Position numbers and translations under genes: made by a program. A stretch of 64,000 bases of DNA from Whitmania pigra. Its lineage: Eukaryota > Annelida > Clitellata > Hirudinida > Haemopidae. The DNA is taken from contig JAJTWR010000070.1 of assembly GCA_021613335.1 (NCBI GenBank), positions 62,001-126,000 on the forward strand, written 5' to 3'. Under the pieces are notes generated by a model. That model was not told the origin of the DNA and searched no databases. It was given only the letters and a program-made list of their open reading frames with translations. How positions within the stretch are numbered: position 1 is the stretch's first letter; each line of letters opens with the position of its first letter. This document shows positions 29,333 to 38,367 of this stretch, piece after piece.

Positions 29333-30310
29333 TTAAGGGTTTTTTATATTGATATTTCGTTTTTTTGCGATTTTTAAAGATATCGAACGCCATTTCGATT
29401 TTATTTTATGGGGAGATGTTTTAATAATAAACATTAGCGCGGCAAACCAAAAGTTGACAGAGAAAAAATAGCTTATATAATTTGGCTTTGTTTTAAAACT
29501 TCCTCTACAAGTAATATAATACGGATATGGGAGAACAGCGCCAAGATAAAAGTAATAAGAGTATTTAAAAAAAAGCAAATGCAACAGCAAATACTCTTTT
29601 TCGTTATATTCGATCAGATGATTATCTGCCTTCACTATGCAGTTTTTAATTTCTATTATATAATATTCTAAAATACTATTTTCAAATAAGATTTTTACCG
29701 GGTTGTTTTTTAGAATAACATGCGAAAAACTTTCGATAGGGGTGGTAATCTCTAAAACTGATTTCCCCCCGTCTATTTTATCAAAAAAACGGCCGCCTAA
29801 TTCATCAAAACCTAAATATCCCCGTTCTTGCATAACTTTGTGCCAGTCTTTGCTTTTTTGATATAAAGCATTACACAGGGCGTTATTACGCATCAAAAAA
29901 AACGCTCCGTGCATTCTTCGTTCTATGCAGCTGTAAACGTCAATCCGATCAAGCAGGTCGTCTGAAATAAATTTGCTGAAATTTCCAACAATCACATCCG
30001 GATCTATGTTTCCCCAAAAGTCATAGTTTTTAAGTTCTTGCGAAAATATTATCCCCCAAGCGGGTTTGTAATCGCAAAGTTTATAGGGATGTCTTATTTC
30101 GCATTGCCGGCCAAGCGTTGCGGATATGCGTTGCACAAAAGCTTCAAAAGAGCTTTTTTGTACAAATACGTTTTTTGGCACATTAAGTTTTTCAATATTG
30201 GTAATTATCAACAGATTAAAAGGCTGGTTAGCTACAGATTGAAGGAAATAATCAAAATATGCGGGTTTTTTGCCGAAAAACGGTAACAGAAGTAAAATTT
30301 TATTTTTCAT
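29333..30310 (-). CDS. DUF6625-type glycosyltransferase, array copy 2
   Basis: A 325-residue intact copy. It starts MKNKILLLLPFFGKKPAYFD, the typical opening of DUF6625 proteins, which are GT-A-like enzymes of bacterial surface polysaccharide loci. YKPAWGIIFSQEL precedes the metal-site region YDFWGNIDPDVIVGNF (about residues 95-110). RMHGAFFLMRNN follows. The variable loop here reads LGGRFFDKIDGGKS and the second loop has a six-residue insertion (SILEYYIIEIKN). The C-terminal region GAVLPYPYYITCRGSFKTKP is shared by all copies. Function as a glycosyltransferase is inferred. Copy-to-copy loop variation could change acceptor or donor choice. Confidence 0.85.
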   Translation of the reverse strand: MKNKILLLLPFFGKKPAYFDYFLQSVANQPFNLLIITNIEKLNVPKNVFVQKSSFEAFVQRISATLGRQCEIRHPYKLCDYKPAWGIIFSQELKNYDFWGNIDPDVIVGNFSKFISDDLLDRIDVYSCIERRMHGAFFLMRNNALCNALYQKSKDWHKVMQERGYLGFDELGGRFFDKIDGGKSVLEITTPIESFSHVILKNNPVKILFENSILEYYIIEIKNCIVKADNHLIEYNEKEYLLLHLLFFKYSYYFYLGAVLPYPYYITCRGSFKTKPNYISYFFSVNFWFAALMFIIKTSPHKIKSKWRSISLKIAKKRNINIKNP

Positions 30311-30394
30311 AAAAGGTATTAAAAAATGGAGCTATAATAAGGCCCGCGTTTGTTCGGATTATGCATTTAATCGGTTGCTAAAATAAATGCTTAG

Positions 30395-31381
30395 TTAAGG
30401 GTTTTTTATATTGATATTTCGTTTTTTTGCGATTTTTAAAGATATCGAACGCCATTTCAATTTTATTTTATGGGGAGGTATTTTAATAATTATTAGCGCG
30501 GCCAACCAAAAGTTGACAGAAAAAAAATAGCTTATATAATTTGGTTTTGTTTTAAAACTTCCCCTACGAGTAATATAATACGGATATGGGAGAACAGCTC
30601 CAAGATAAAAGTAATAATAGTATTTAAAACAAACCAAATGCAACAGCATGTATTCTTTCCCTTGATATTCAATCAGATGATTATCTGCTTTCACTATGCC
30701 GTTTATAGGTTCTAAAATACTATTTTCAAATAAGATTTTTACCTGGTTGTTTTTTAGAATAACATGCGAAAAACTTTCGATAGGGGTGCTAAACTCTAAA
30801 ACAGACCTCCCTTTCTGATCTATTTCGTTAAATATATTAATAATACCCATATTATTCCAAGGCATGCCTATTTCATCAAAACCTAAATATTTCTGTTCTT
30901 GCATAACTTTGTGCCAGTCTTTGCTTTTTTGATATAAAGCGTTACACAGGGCGTTATTACGCGCTAAAAAAAACGCCCCGTGTATTCTTCGTTCTCTGCA
31001 GCTGTAAAGGTCAATCCGATCAAGCAGATCGTCAGAAATAAATTTGCTGAAATTTCCAACAATCACATCCGGATCTATGTTTCCCCAAAAGTCATAGTTT
31101 TTAAGTTCTTGCGAAAATATTATCCCCCAAGCGGGTTTGTAATCGCAAAGTTTATGAGGATGTCTTATTTCGCATTGCCGGCCAAGCGTTGCGGATATGC
31201 GTTGCACAAAAGCTTCAAAAGAGCTTTTTTGTACAAATACGTTTTTTGGCACATTAAGTTTTTCAATATCGGTAATTATCAACAGATTAAAAGGCTGGTT
31301 AGCTACAGATTGAAGGAAATAATCAAAATATGCGGGTTTTTTGCCGAAAAACGGTAACAGAAGTAAAATTTTATTTTTCAT
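30395..31381 (-). CDS. DUF6625-type glycosyltransferase, array copy 3
   Basis: A 328-residue intact copy, the longest of the five. It differs from copies 2 and 5 by the central loop IGMPWNNMGIINIFNEIDQK and by RERRIHGAFFLARNN in place of RMHGAFFLMRNN. The N-terminal third is the same as in other copies except for single changes (ITDIEK, HPHKL). It appears identical in nucleotide sequence to copy 4 over the full unit and both spacers. The only difference I find is one A at 32158-32160, where copy 3 has four and copy 4 three. The duplication is therefore very recent. Confidence 0.87.
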   Translation of the reverse strand: MKNKILLLLPFFGKKPAYFDYFLQSVANQPFNLLIITDIEKLNVPKNVFVQKSSFEAFVQRISATLGRQCEIRHPHKLCDYKPAWGIIFSQELKNYDFWGNIDPDVIVGNFSKFISDDLLDRIDLYSCRERRIHGAFFLARNNALCNALYQKSKDWHKVMQEQKYLGFDEIGMPWNNMGIINIFNEIDQKGRSVLEFSTPIESFSHVILKNNQVKILFENSILEPINGIVKADNHLIEYQGKEYMLLHLVCFKYYYYFYLGAVLPYPYYITRRGSFKTKPNYISYFFSVNFWLAALIIIKIPPHKIKLKWRSISLKIAKKRNINIKNP

Positions 31382-31465
31382 AAAAGGTATTAAAAAATGG
31401 AGCTATAATAAGGCCCGCGTTTGTTCGGATTATGCATTTAATCGGTTGCTAAAATAAATGCTTAG

Positions 31466-32451
31466 TTAAGGGTTTTTTATATTGATATTTCGTTTTTTTG
31501 CGATTTTTAAAGATATCGAACGCCATTTCAATTTTATTTTATGGGGAGGTATTTTAATAATTATTAGCGCGGCCAACCAAAAGTTGACAGAAAAAAAATA
31601 GCTTATATAATTTGGTTTTGTTTTAAAACTTCCCCTACGAGTAATATAATACGGATATGGGAGAACAGCTCCAAGATAAAAGTAATAATAGTATTTAAAA
31701 CAAACCAAATGCAACAGCATGTATTCTTTCCCTTGATATTCAATCAGATGATTATCTGCTTTCACTATGCCGTTTATAGGTTCTAAAATACTATTTTCAA
31801 ATAAGATTTTTACCTGGTTGTTTTTTAGAATAACATGCGAAAAACTTTCGATAGGGGTGCTAAACTCTAAAACAGACCTCCCTTTCTGATCTATTTCGTT
31901 AAATATATTAATAATACCCATATTATTCCAAGGCATGCCTATTTCATCAAAACCTAAATATTTCTGTTCTTGCATAACTTTGTGCCAGTCTTTGCTTTTT
32001 TGATATAAAGCGTTACACAGGGCGTTATTACGCGCTAAAAAAAACGCCCCGTGTATTCTTCGTTCTCTGCAGCTGTAAAGGTCAATCCGATCAAGCAGAT
32101 CGTCAGAAATAAATTTGCTGAAATTTCCAACAATCACATCCGGATCTATGTTTCCCCAAAGTCATAGTTTTTAAGTTCTTGCGAAAATATTATCCCCCAA
32201 GCGGGTTTGTAATCGCAAAGTTTATGAGGATGTCTTATTTCGCATTGCCGGCCAAGCGTTGCGGATATGCGTTGCACAAAAGCTTCAAAAGAGCTTTTTT
32301 GTACAAATACGTTTTTTGGCACATTAAGTTTTTCAATATCGGTAATTATCAACAGATTAAAAGGCTGGTTAGCTACAGATTGAAGGAAATAATCAAAATA
32401 TGCGGGTTTTTTGCCGAAAAACGGTAACAGAAGTAAAATTTTATTTTTCAT
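31466..32451 (-). pseudogene. DUF6625-type glycosyltransferase, array copy 4, frameshifted
   Basis: An almost exact duplicate of copy 3. The N-terminal frame stops at 32146 after KNYDFGET because one base is lost in the CTTTTGG (here CTTTGG) that encodes the YDFWGNIDPD metal-site motif, at 32158-32160 on the plus strand. The remaining 223 codons are intact in the next frame. As it stands the product lacks the catalytic region. The single-base difference between two otherwise identical 1-kb repeats could equally be an assembly or polishing error. Confidence 0.85.
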
Positions 32452-32535
32452 AAAAGGTATTAAAAAATGGAGCTATAATAAGGCTCGCGTTTGTTCGGAT
32501 TATGCATTTAATCGGTTGCTAAAATAAATGCTTAG

Positions 32536-33498
32536 TTAAGGGTTTTTTATATTGATATTTCGTTTTTTTGCGATTTTTAAAGATATCGAACGCCATTTCA
32601 ATTTTATTTTATGGGGAGATCTTTTAATAATAAACATTAGCGCGGCAAACCAAAAGTTGACAGAGAAAAAATAGCTTATATAATTTGGCTTTGTTTTAAA
32701 ACTCCCTTTATAAGTAATATAATACGGATATGGGAGAACAGCGCCAAGATAAAAGAAATAAAACCATTTAAAAATAAGCAAATGCAACAGCATATATTCT
32801 TTCCCTTGATGTTCAATCAGATGATTATCTGCCTTCACTATGCCGTTTATAGATTCTAAAATACTATTTTCAAATAAGATTTTTACCTGATTGTTTTTTA
32901 GAATAACATACGAAAAACTTTCGATAGGGGTGGTAATCTCTAAAACTGATTTCCCCCCGTCTATTTCATTAAAAAAACAGCCGCCTAATTCATCAAAACC
33001 TAAAAATTTCTGTTCTTGCATAACTTTGTGCCAGTCTTTGCTTTTTTCATATAAAGTATTACACAGGGCGTTATTACGCATCAAAAAAAACGCTCCGTGC
33101 ATTCTTCGTTCTCTGCAGCTGTAAACGTCAATCCGATCAAGCAGATCGTCTGAAATAAATTTGCTGAAATTTCCAACAATCACATCCGGATCTATGTTTC
33201 CCCAAAAGTCATAGTTTTTAAGTTCTTGCGAAAATATTATCCCCCAAGTTGGTTTGTAATCGCAAAGTTTATAGGGATGTCTTATTTCGCATTGCCGGCC
33301 AAGCGTTGCGGATATGCGTTGTACAAAAGCTTCAAAAGAGCTTTTTTGTACAAATACGTTTTTTGGCACATTAAGTTTTTCAATATTGGTAATTATCAAC
33401 AGATTAAAAGGCTGGTTAGCTACAGATTGAAGAAGATAATCAAAATATGCGGGTTTTTTGCCGAAAAACGGTAACAGAAGTAAAATTTTATTTTTCAT
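32536..33498 (-). CDS. DUF6625-type glycosyltransferase, array copy 5
   Basis: A 320-residue intact copy nearest the operon promoter, probably the array's first translated gene. Its variable loop (LGGCFFNEIDGGKS) resembles copy 2, while its second loop (NSILESINGIVKAD) resembles copy 3. RERRMHGAFFLMRNN combines features of both groups. This pattern is expected if copies exchange segments by gene conversion. Copy-specific changes include YLLQSVANQ, YKPTWGII and the aromatic stretch FKWFYFFYLG. It begins 11 bases inside the end of a truncated FkbM gene, so the array was probably joined to that gene by recombination. Confidence 0.86.
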   Translation of the reverse strand: MKNKILLLLPFFGKKPAYFDYLLQSVANQPFNLLIITNIEKLNVPKNVFVQKSSFEAFVQRISATLGRQCEIRHPYKLCDYKPTWGIIFSQELKNYDFWGNIDPDVIVGNFSKFISDDLLDRIDVYSCRERRMHGAFFLMRNNALCNTLYEKSKDWHKVMQEQKFLGFDELGGCFFNEIDGGKSVLEITTPIESFSYVILKNNQVKILFENSILESINGIVKADNHLIEHQGKEYMLLHLLIFKWFYFFYLGAVLPYPYYITYKGSFKTKPNYISYFFSVNFWFAALMFIIKRSPHKIKLKWRSISLKIAKKRNINIKNP

Positions 33499-33868
33499 TT
33501 AAAAGTAGTTTATTTAAATTTACAGCTACTGTCAGTTCTCCTGAGCGGTAAATAAAAAAGCCATGACCTGTTAAAATGGAGTTAATAATATTTCTATTGC
33601 CATATTCGTCATGAATTTCGAGAGCTAAAACTTTTATTTTGTTTAACCATGATAAATTATTTGAAGGGTTTAATACGTCAAACTCGCCGCCTTCAATATC
33701 TATTTTTAAAAAATCGATAAAAGAGTTGTTGAATTGAAGAATTATTCTATTGTTTTCTTCGGCATAAAAAACTTTATTTCGCCATGCAATGCGGTTAAAC
33801 AAACCTCCTACTAAATATTTCAGTTTTTTTGTTTGGTTTAAAGATTTACTATAAGTAATTAAATTCAT
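33488..33868 (-). CDS. N-terminally truncated FkbM-family methyltransferase
   Basis: 126 residues containing only the second half of an FkbM methyltransferase: FIDFLKIDIEGGEFDVL (the family's KIDIEGxE motif) and VLALEIHDEYGNRNIINSIL. The SAM-binding motif I that should lie about 60-80 residues earlier is absent. Upstream DNA is taken by the end of the GT2 gene, with which the ATG overlaps by 20 bases. It is thus a remnant or an unusually short variant, most likely inactive as a methyltransferase alone. Its stop lies within array copy 5. Confidence 0.65.
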   Translation of the reverse strand: MNLITYSKSLNQTKKLKYLVGGLFNRIAWRNKVFYAEENNRIILQFNNSFIDFLKIDIEGGEFDVLNPSNNLSWLNKIKVLALEIHDEYGNRNIINSILTGHGFFIYRSGELTVAVNLNKLLLNEK

Positions 33869-34765
33869 TTTTTAATATTTTTTTAATGATTCCTAAAAAG
33901 CGAGTATCTTTCCATACAATTATAGGTAATCTAATTGCTAAGGTAATTATACTTTTACGAGTATAGTTTATTTTGCCTGCCCAAATTTTTGTTAAAACAC
34001 GGTGTACGAGCAAAAGTTTTAAAAGTTTTTTTTGTTCTTTAATATCAAGTTCCGGTAATTTAGAGTATAAAACTTGAATGGATTCATGAATGGGTTTTAA
34101 AGGTTGAGAACCGGTTTTGGTGGTATTGTTGTATCTATAAAAAGTAAGGGGTTTATATAGTATTGAAAAATATTGGGGCCTGCTTTTATAATTCTATAAT
34201 ACCATTCCATATCTAAGCAATAGTGCAATGATTCGTCTAGCTTTTTTAAATCCTTTTGTTCTAAAAATGTTTTTCTGATAAAAACAGACTGCGATGGAAT
34301 TATGTACTCTATTTTGTAGAAAAACTTTAATAATCTGGGCGCTTTAAAATATTTGGGTTGTCTTATGTTAACATCAATGGCATTTTGAGGGCTTTCTCCC
34401 ACTTTTACAGGTCCGTGCACAAAGTCTGCATACTTAGCGTTTGTAGAAAATATTTCTTTAAAAGCATGTGGATAATAAACGTCGTCAGAATTTATAAAAG
34501 CCACAAACTCGCCGGAGGCTTTTTCAAGCCCTTTATTAATTGCATGGGCTTGGCCACGATCTTTTTCAGAAATCCAGTAGCTGATTTTGTTCTCATATTT
34601 TTTGATAATGTTTACCGAGTTATCGGTACTTCCTCCGTCAATTACAAGCAACTCAACATGAGGATAATCTTGGGTAATAATAGAAAGCAAGGTTTCTTCT
34701 AAATACTGTTCTTGATTATAAGATGGAACAATAATGGAGAGTTTTGGAAGTTTTTCTTTAGCCAT
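33849..34765 (-). pseudogene. Family 2 glycosyltransferase with C-terminal frameshift
   Basis: The first 205 residues are a normal GT2: LSIIVPSYNQEQYLEETL, VIDGGSTDNS, the metal site INSDDVYYP, HAINKGLEKASGEF. A single base is missing near 34145-34165 (the run of four C on the minus strand at 34148-34151 is a candidate). The present frame ends at 34097 after TTIPPKPVLNL. In the next frame the protein continues as PLTFYRYNNTTKTGSQPLKP and further to a stop at 33849. LTFYRYNNTTKTGS matches the usual FYRYHxxSKT motif of this subfamily, so the reconstruction is firm. It overlaps genes on both sides once restored. Confidence 0.8.
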
Positions 34766-35826
34766 GATATAATTTTTTTTTACTTAGAAAAGGTAACTCA
34801 ACTATGCGATAGGTTACTATGGAAATGATGACAGAAACTGCCCAAATTAAAATAAACTGATTTAATGAGTTTATTGCCGGGTTTTGGGAGATAACAAAAT
34901 ATTTCAAAACGTAATAACGTATGGGGTAATGCCAGAGGTAAATACCATAAGATGGATAGTTTTACCATTATTTTTGATGAGAGAAATTTATTGATGATAC
35001 CGTGAGGATGTAAAAGGATAAACAAAGTAAATACAGCCCAAGCTATATTATGCATTACATAGGTAAACCGAGTTACATAAATGTTAATTAATTTATAAAA
35101 TCTTAAATACATACACGCGAATACGATAATTAAAGCTATTATTTGAATGACTGTAAACGCCATATCTGGTTTTTTAATTTTAAGATTGAATTTTTCGTAT
35201 AATAAGGCCGCTGCAATGCCTAATAGAAAACAATCAGCGTTTGCAAGGAAAGAAACATAAAGTATATCTTCTGCTTCAGAAGGAAACTGGTAATACACGT
35301 ACGCCCTATAAGCATACGCCAAGCCAAAAAAACAGGCAACAACTGTGCTAAGCAGTTTAAAGTGTTGTTTTTGAGTAAGTTTGCACAAAAAATGCATTAA
35401 TAGAGGCAATATCAAATAAAAATGCATTTCCATAAATAAAGACCAAGTAACCGGGTTAAGCCTAATATCTTTTATAAAAGATACAAACAGTAAAATTTTA
35501 CTAAGCGAATAGGAAACGCTAAAAACTCGATCATAACCAATTAAATATAGCGCCAAAGAAGAGAATAAAAATAGTGGATATATTCTTAATATTCGTTTTT
35601 TATAAAAGTTTGTAATAAAGTTGAGTTTATTTTGTGTTTGATTGTAGGCTAATAAAAATTGTCGGCTTAATAACAGGCTGCTTAAAAAAAAGAATATTTG
35701 AACGCCGAGATAACCCGTACCTGTAACAGCGTTATAGCCCGGTATCCAACTAATGTACATTCCGATATGGAAATTTACCACAAGTATTAATGCAATGGCT
35801 CGGATGCCGTCTAGTTCTTTAATCAT
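34758..35826 (-). pseudogene. Acyltransferase-3 (OafA-like) membrane protein with C-terminal frameshift
   Basis: An integral membrane O-acyltransferase with about ten spans. It starts MIKELDGIRAIALILVVNFH. The catalytic-type Arg/His region is seen as LDGIRAIALILVVNFHIG, followed by GVQIFFFLSSLLLS and the WSLFMEMHFYLILPLL motif. One base is missing between 34948 and 34968. The open frame then runs through an unrelated 50-residue tail to 34798, whereas the next frame gives SYGIYLWHYPIRYY, the conserved last helix motif (SYxxYLxHxP), and ends at 34758. The restored gene overlaps the GT2 start by 8 bases. The present product lacks the last two spans. Confidence 0.8.
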
Positions 35827-35862
35827 TTTTTAAAATAAGCGTTTGTAGACGTTGAAATAAGT

Positions 35863-36951
35863 TTACGTAAAACGGTTGATCATATCGGCTATGGTCATAA
35901 TTTCCTGTTGGGTGTTAGCGGTGGAAATTGGCAAACTTAGGGTTGTTTGATGAATTTTTTGGCAAATAGGGAATAACCCTTTTAAGCGCATCCGATATGC
36001 AGTTTGATTATGCGGCGCAACCGGGTAATGAATTTCGGTTTTTATCCTGTTTTTTAAAAGGAAATTTTTTAATTCATCTCGCCTCTCTGTGCGGATATTA
36101 TAAATATGGAATACCTCAAAAGCATTTTCTACCGCAGTAGGCAATATTATATTGGGGTTAACAATTTGCGTGTTATAAATTGTCGCTAATTTTCTTTTAT
36201 GCGCTGTAATTGTTTCCAAATTTTTTAACTTAATTCGTAAAAAAGCGGCTTGTAATTCATCTAAACGAGAGTTAATGCCGATATAAGCATTATGATATTT
36301 TTGATGAGAGCCATAGTTTCGCAAAGCGCGCAGTTTTATTGCCATTTCCTTGTCGCTGGTGGTAACGGCCCCTGCGTCGCCTAAGGCGCCTAAATTTTTA
36401 GTCGGATAAAAACTAAAAGCTCCGAATTTGCCCCAAGTTCCAACTTTTTTACTCAAATAAGAAGCTCCGTGGGCTTGCGCGCAATCTTCGATTACCTCGA
36501 GATGATGACTTTGGGCAATTGCCATTATTTGATCCATTTTACAGGGTTTACCATATAAATGAACCGCCATTATAGCTTTTGTTTGATGAGTTATGCGCGC
36601 TTCAATTAACGCGGGGTCGATATTGTACGTTGATAGCTCAGGCTCTACTAAAATTGGCACTAAACCGGCATTTACAATGCTTAATATAGTAGCAATATAA
36701 GTATTAGACGGTACTATTACTTCTGATTCAGGCGGTAAATCGAGCGATAGAAGAGAAAGATATAAAGCGTCTAATCCATTGGCCATACCAATGCAATATT
36801 TGCTGCCGATAAAAGTTGCAAATTCTTCTTCAAATCGCATCACCTCTTCTCCCAAAATATACCATCCCCTGCGCAAAAAATTTTCAAAAACTTTTCGATA
36901 TGCGGCTTCGTAAGGAGCGTTTACAAGTTTTAAATTTTCGTATTCGATCAT
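35863..36951 (-). CDS. DegT/DnrJ/EryC1-type sugar aminotransferase (FdtB/QdtB-like)
   Basis: PLP enzyme that aminates a keto sugar nucleotide. Lys185 in [18 protein letters not shown] is the Schiff-base lysine. [13 protein letters not shown] supplies the PLP-binding Asp, and [16 protein letters not shown] is a family signature. Length is 362 residues. It follows the ketoisomerase FdtA with a 4-base overlap. This pair makes dTDP-3-amino-3,6-dideoxy-hexose (Fuc3N or Qui3N). The N-acetyltransferase FdtC/QdtC is not found intact, but a broken hexapeptide acetyltransferase lies at 40840-41430. Confidence 0.92.
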   Translation of the reverse strand: MIEYENLKLVNAPYEAAYRKVFENFLRRGWYILGEEVMRFEEEFATFIGSKYCIGMANGLDALYLSLLSLDLPPESEVIVPSNTYIATILSIVNAGLVPILVEPELSTYNIDPALIEARITHQTKAIMAVHLYGKPCKMDQIMAIAQSHHLEVIEDCAQAHGASYLSKKVGTWGKFGAFSFYPTKNLGALGDAGAVTTSDKEMAIKLRALRNYGSHQKYHNAYIGINSRLDELQAAFLRIKLKNLETITAHKRKLATIYNTQIVNPNIILPTAVENAFEVFHIYNIRTERRDELKNFLLKNRIKTEIHYPVAPHNQTAYRMRLKGLFPICQKIHQTTLSLPISTANTQQEIMTIADMINRFT

Positions 36952-37313
36952 AAGTAAGGTTGTTGGATATAGTCGTCGGCATCAAAGTATTCAGAGGCTA
37001 ATACCATTAATATAGCGTCGGCCGAGAATAGATCCATGGTGTGCCAATCTTCCGGTTCTATAATCAAACACTTGTGGGGCGCATCTAGGTAAAAAAAACT
37101 TTCTTGATGTCCGTTGTTGTTAAATATTCTGCAATTACCTTTGATACAAATAGCCGCCTGTCTTGTTTTTTTGTGCCTGTGGCCCCCTCGTGCAGAATCG
37201 TTTACCCCGTATATATAGAAAATACGTTTAATGTTAAAGGGTATCACTTTTTCAATAACCGTTAAATTGCCTCTCGAATCTGTAAATGTTTTTAAATCAA
37301 TTAATTTTGCCAT
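36948..37313 (-). CDS. Sugar 3,4-ketoisomerase (FdtA/QdtA, WxcM-like cupin)
   Basis: A 121-residue cupin that converts dTDP-4-keto-6-deoxyglucose to the 3-keto isomer, the substrate of the following aminotransferase. [12 protein letters not shown] opens the fold. The active-site histidines lie in [12 protein letters not shown] (His45, His47), and [22 protein letters not shown] forms the last strands. It is in an operon with the aminotransferase. Whether the product has the galacto (FdtA) or gluco (QdtA) configuration cannot be read with confidence. RmlA and RmlB, which make the precursor, are not in the window. Confidence 0.92.
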   Translation of the reverse strand: MAKLIDLKTFTDSRGNLTVIEKVIPFNIKRIFYIYGVNDSARGGHRHKKTRQAAICIKGNCRIFNNNGHQESFFYLDAPHKCLIIEPEDWHTMDLFSADAILMVLASEYFDADDYIQQPYL

Positions 37314-38367
37314 TTTTTAGCTTACAAAGTTCTTCGTCTGATTTTAAAAACGTTAAATCGAAAAAATATATTTTCCTAAAACAAAGCAAAGCGCCGCTAC
37401 CTATTTTCCACATACTTCGTAAGGCGTTAGACGATTTTTTAAAAGGATGCCGATTCATGGATAAATCATTATGGTTTTGAACCATTTTATTGCTTTTTAG
37501 TATAGCTTTAATGTATTTTTCATATAGTTTTTTTATAGCAAATGTATTTTTAACATCATAAAACAAAAAATTATGTTTTACAATTGGGGGAGAAATACGA
37601 AGGGCGTGGAAATGATAAAAAATTAACCTTTCATCGCCGACAAGAATTGTTCCGTTTTTATATTTTAATGGCGTTTCAGCAATGTTCCATGGAGCTCTAC
37701 AGCATCTTTTATCCGCTAAGGGATGTATATTCATAAAGTTTTGTTCCCAAGAGTCCAGATATTTCTGATCTGCAAAAAAACCGGTTTCTTCGTCATACCT
37801 ATCTTCGCACCAATTAAAACATTTTGTTCGCCAATCGTTTAAAACGGCAAGGCCATTATCGTTATTCGGAAATGATTGGAAACTAACATTGTATACGCCA
37901 AACTTGGTAAGACCTTTTAAAGTACTGCTAAAATCATGCGGACTAATAATGATGGCGTCTTTAGGATACCGATCAAAAATTTTTTCGGGGCTGTCAAAAA
38001 AATAAATGTCTGAATCTAAAGTGGTTATTCTTTCGCACTGAGGGTAATTTTTTAACAGATACAAAGGCCAGTAAGGGCTTAAAGTAAAATAATACTCTAT
38101 TATGCTGCGGTTAGTCTTTGCTTGGCTAAGCTCCGGAAAAAACGCTTCAATATCTTCTGTTTTAACAGGAAAAACGCCAAAAGCAGGTTGTTGTTGAAAG
38201 TATTGATAGGTTTGGTTGTCCAAACATAATACAAATAACAGGTAGTCATCTTTTAAATATTCGCGAAGAGAATTATTTAAACAAAGACCTCTGCTGAGGT
38301 AATTAAAATCAAAAAGTGTAGCGAAATGTTTCAAAATTTTTTCTTGCTCAAGATAAAGCCTTTCCAT
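37297..38367 (-). CDS. GT8-like glycosyltransferase (GT-A, DSD motif)
   Basis: A GT-A protein of 356 residues when started at the ATG at 38367 (MERLYLEQEKILKHFATLFD). The frame is open to 38397. FATLFDFNYLSRGLCLNNSL is the family's first helix, with the metal-binding motif TTLDSDIYFFDSPE. YNVSFQSFPNNDNG and ADQKYLDSWEQNF lie in the middle, and LIFYHFHAL near the end. It resembles the gene at 21954-22955. The start overlaps the methyltransferase end by 37 bases and its end overlaps fdtA by 17. Confidence 0.85.
   Translation of the reverse strand: MERLYLEQEKILKHFATLFDFNYLSRGLCLNNSLREYLKDDYLLFVLCLDNQTYQYFQQQPAFGVFPVKTEDIEAFFPELSQAKTNRSIIEYYFTLSPYWPLYLLKNYPQCERITTLDSDIYFFDSPEKIFDRYPKDAIIISPHDFSSTLKGLTKFGVYNVSFQSFPNNDNGLAVLNDWRTKCFNWCEDRYDEETGFFADQKYLDSWEQNFMNIHPLADKRCCRAPWNIAETPLKYKNGTILVGDERLIFYHFHALRISPPIVKHNFLFYDVKNTFAIKKLYEKYIKAILKSNKMVQNHNDLSMNRHPFKKSSNALRSMWKIGSGALLCFRKIYFFDLTFLKSDEELCKLKNGKIN

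Larger units (their letters stand above)
28269..33498 (-). repeat. Five tandem copies of a DUF6625-type glycosyltransferase gene
   Basis: Five head-to-tail units with start codons at 29248, 30310, 31381, 32451 and 33498, so the unit length is 1062, 1071, 1070 and 1047 bases. Each unit is a gene plus an almost invariant 84-base spacer (ending near TTGTTCGGATTATGCATTTA). The first 110 codons are nearly identical in all copies. Difference is concentrated in two central loops and a few positions after them. Copies 3 and 4 look identical along the whole unit apart from one deleted base. Copies 1 and 4 are frameshifted. Copies 2, 3 and 5 are open. Such an array is prone to gain or loss of units by recombination. 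Confidence 0.97.

Noticed and set aside
28269..33498. CRISPR-like or satellite repeat interpretation of the tandem array
   Set aside because: Units are over 1 kb, protein-coding and separated by 84-base spacers that are themselves conserved. There are no short repeats with unique spacers and no cas genes.
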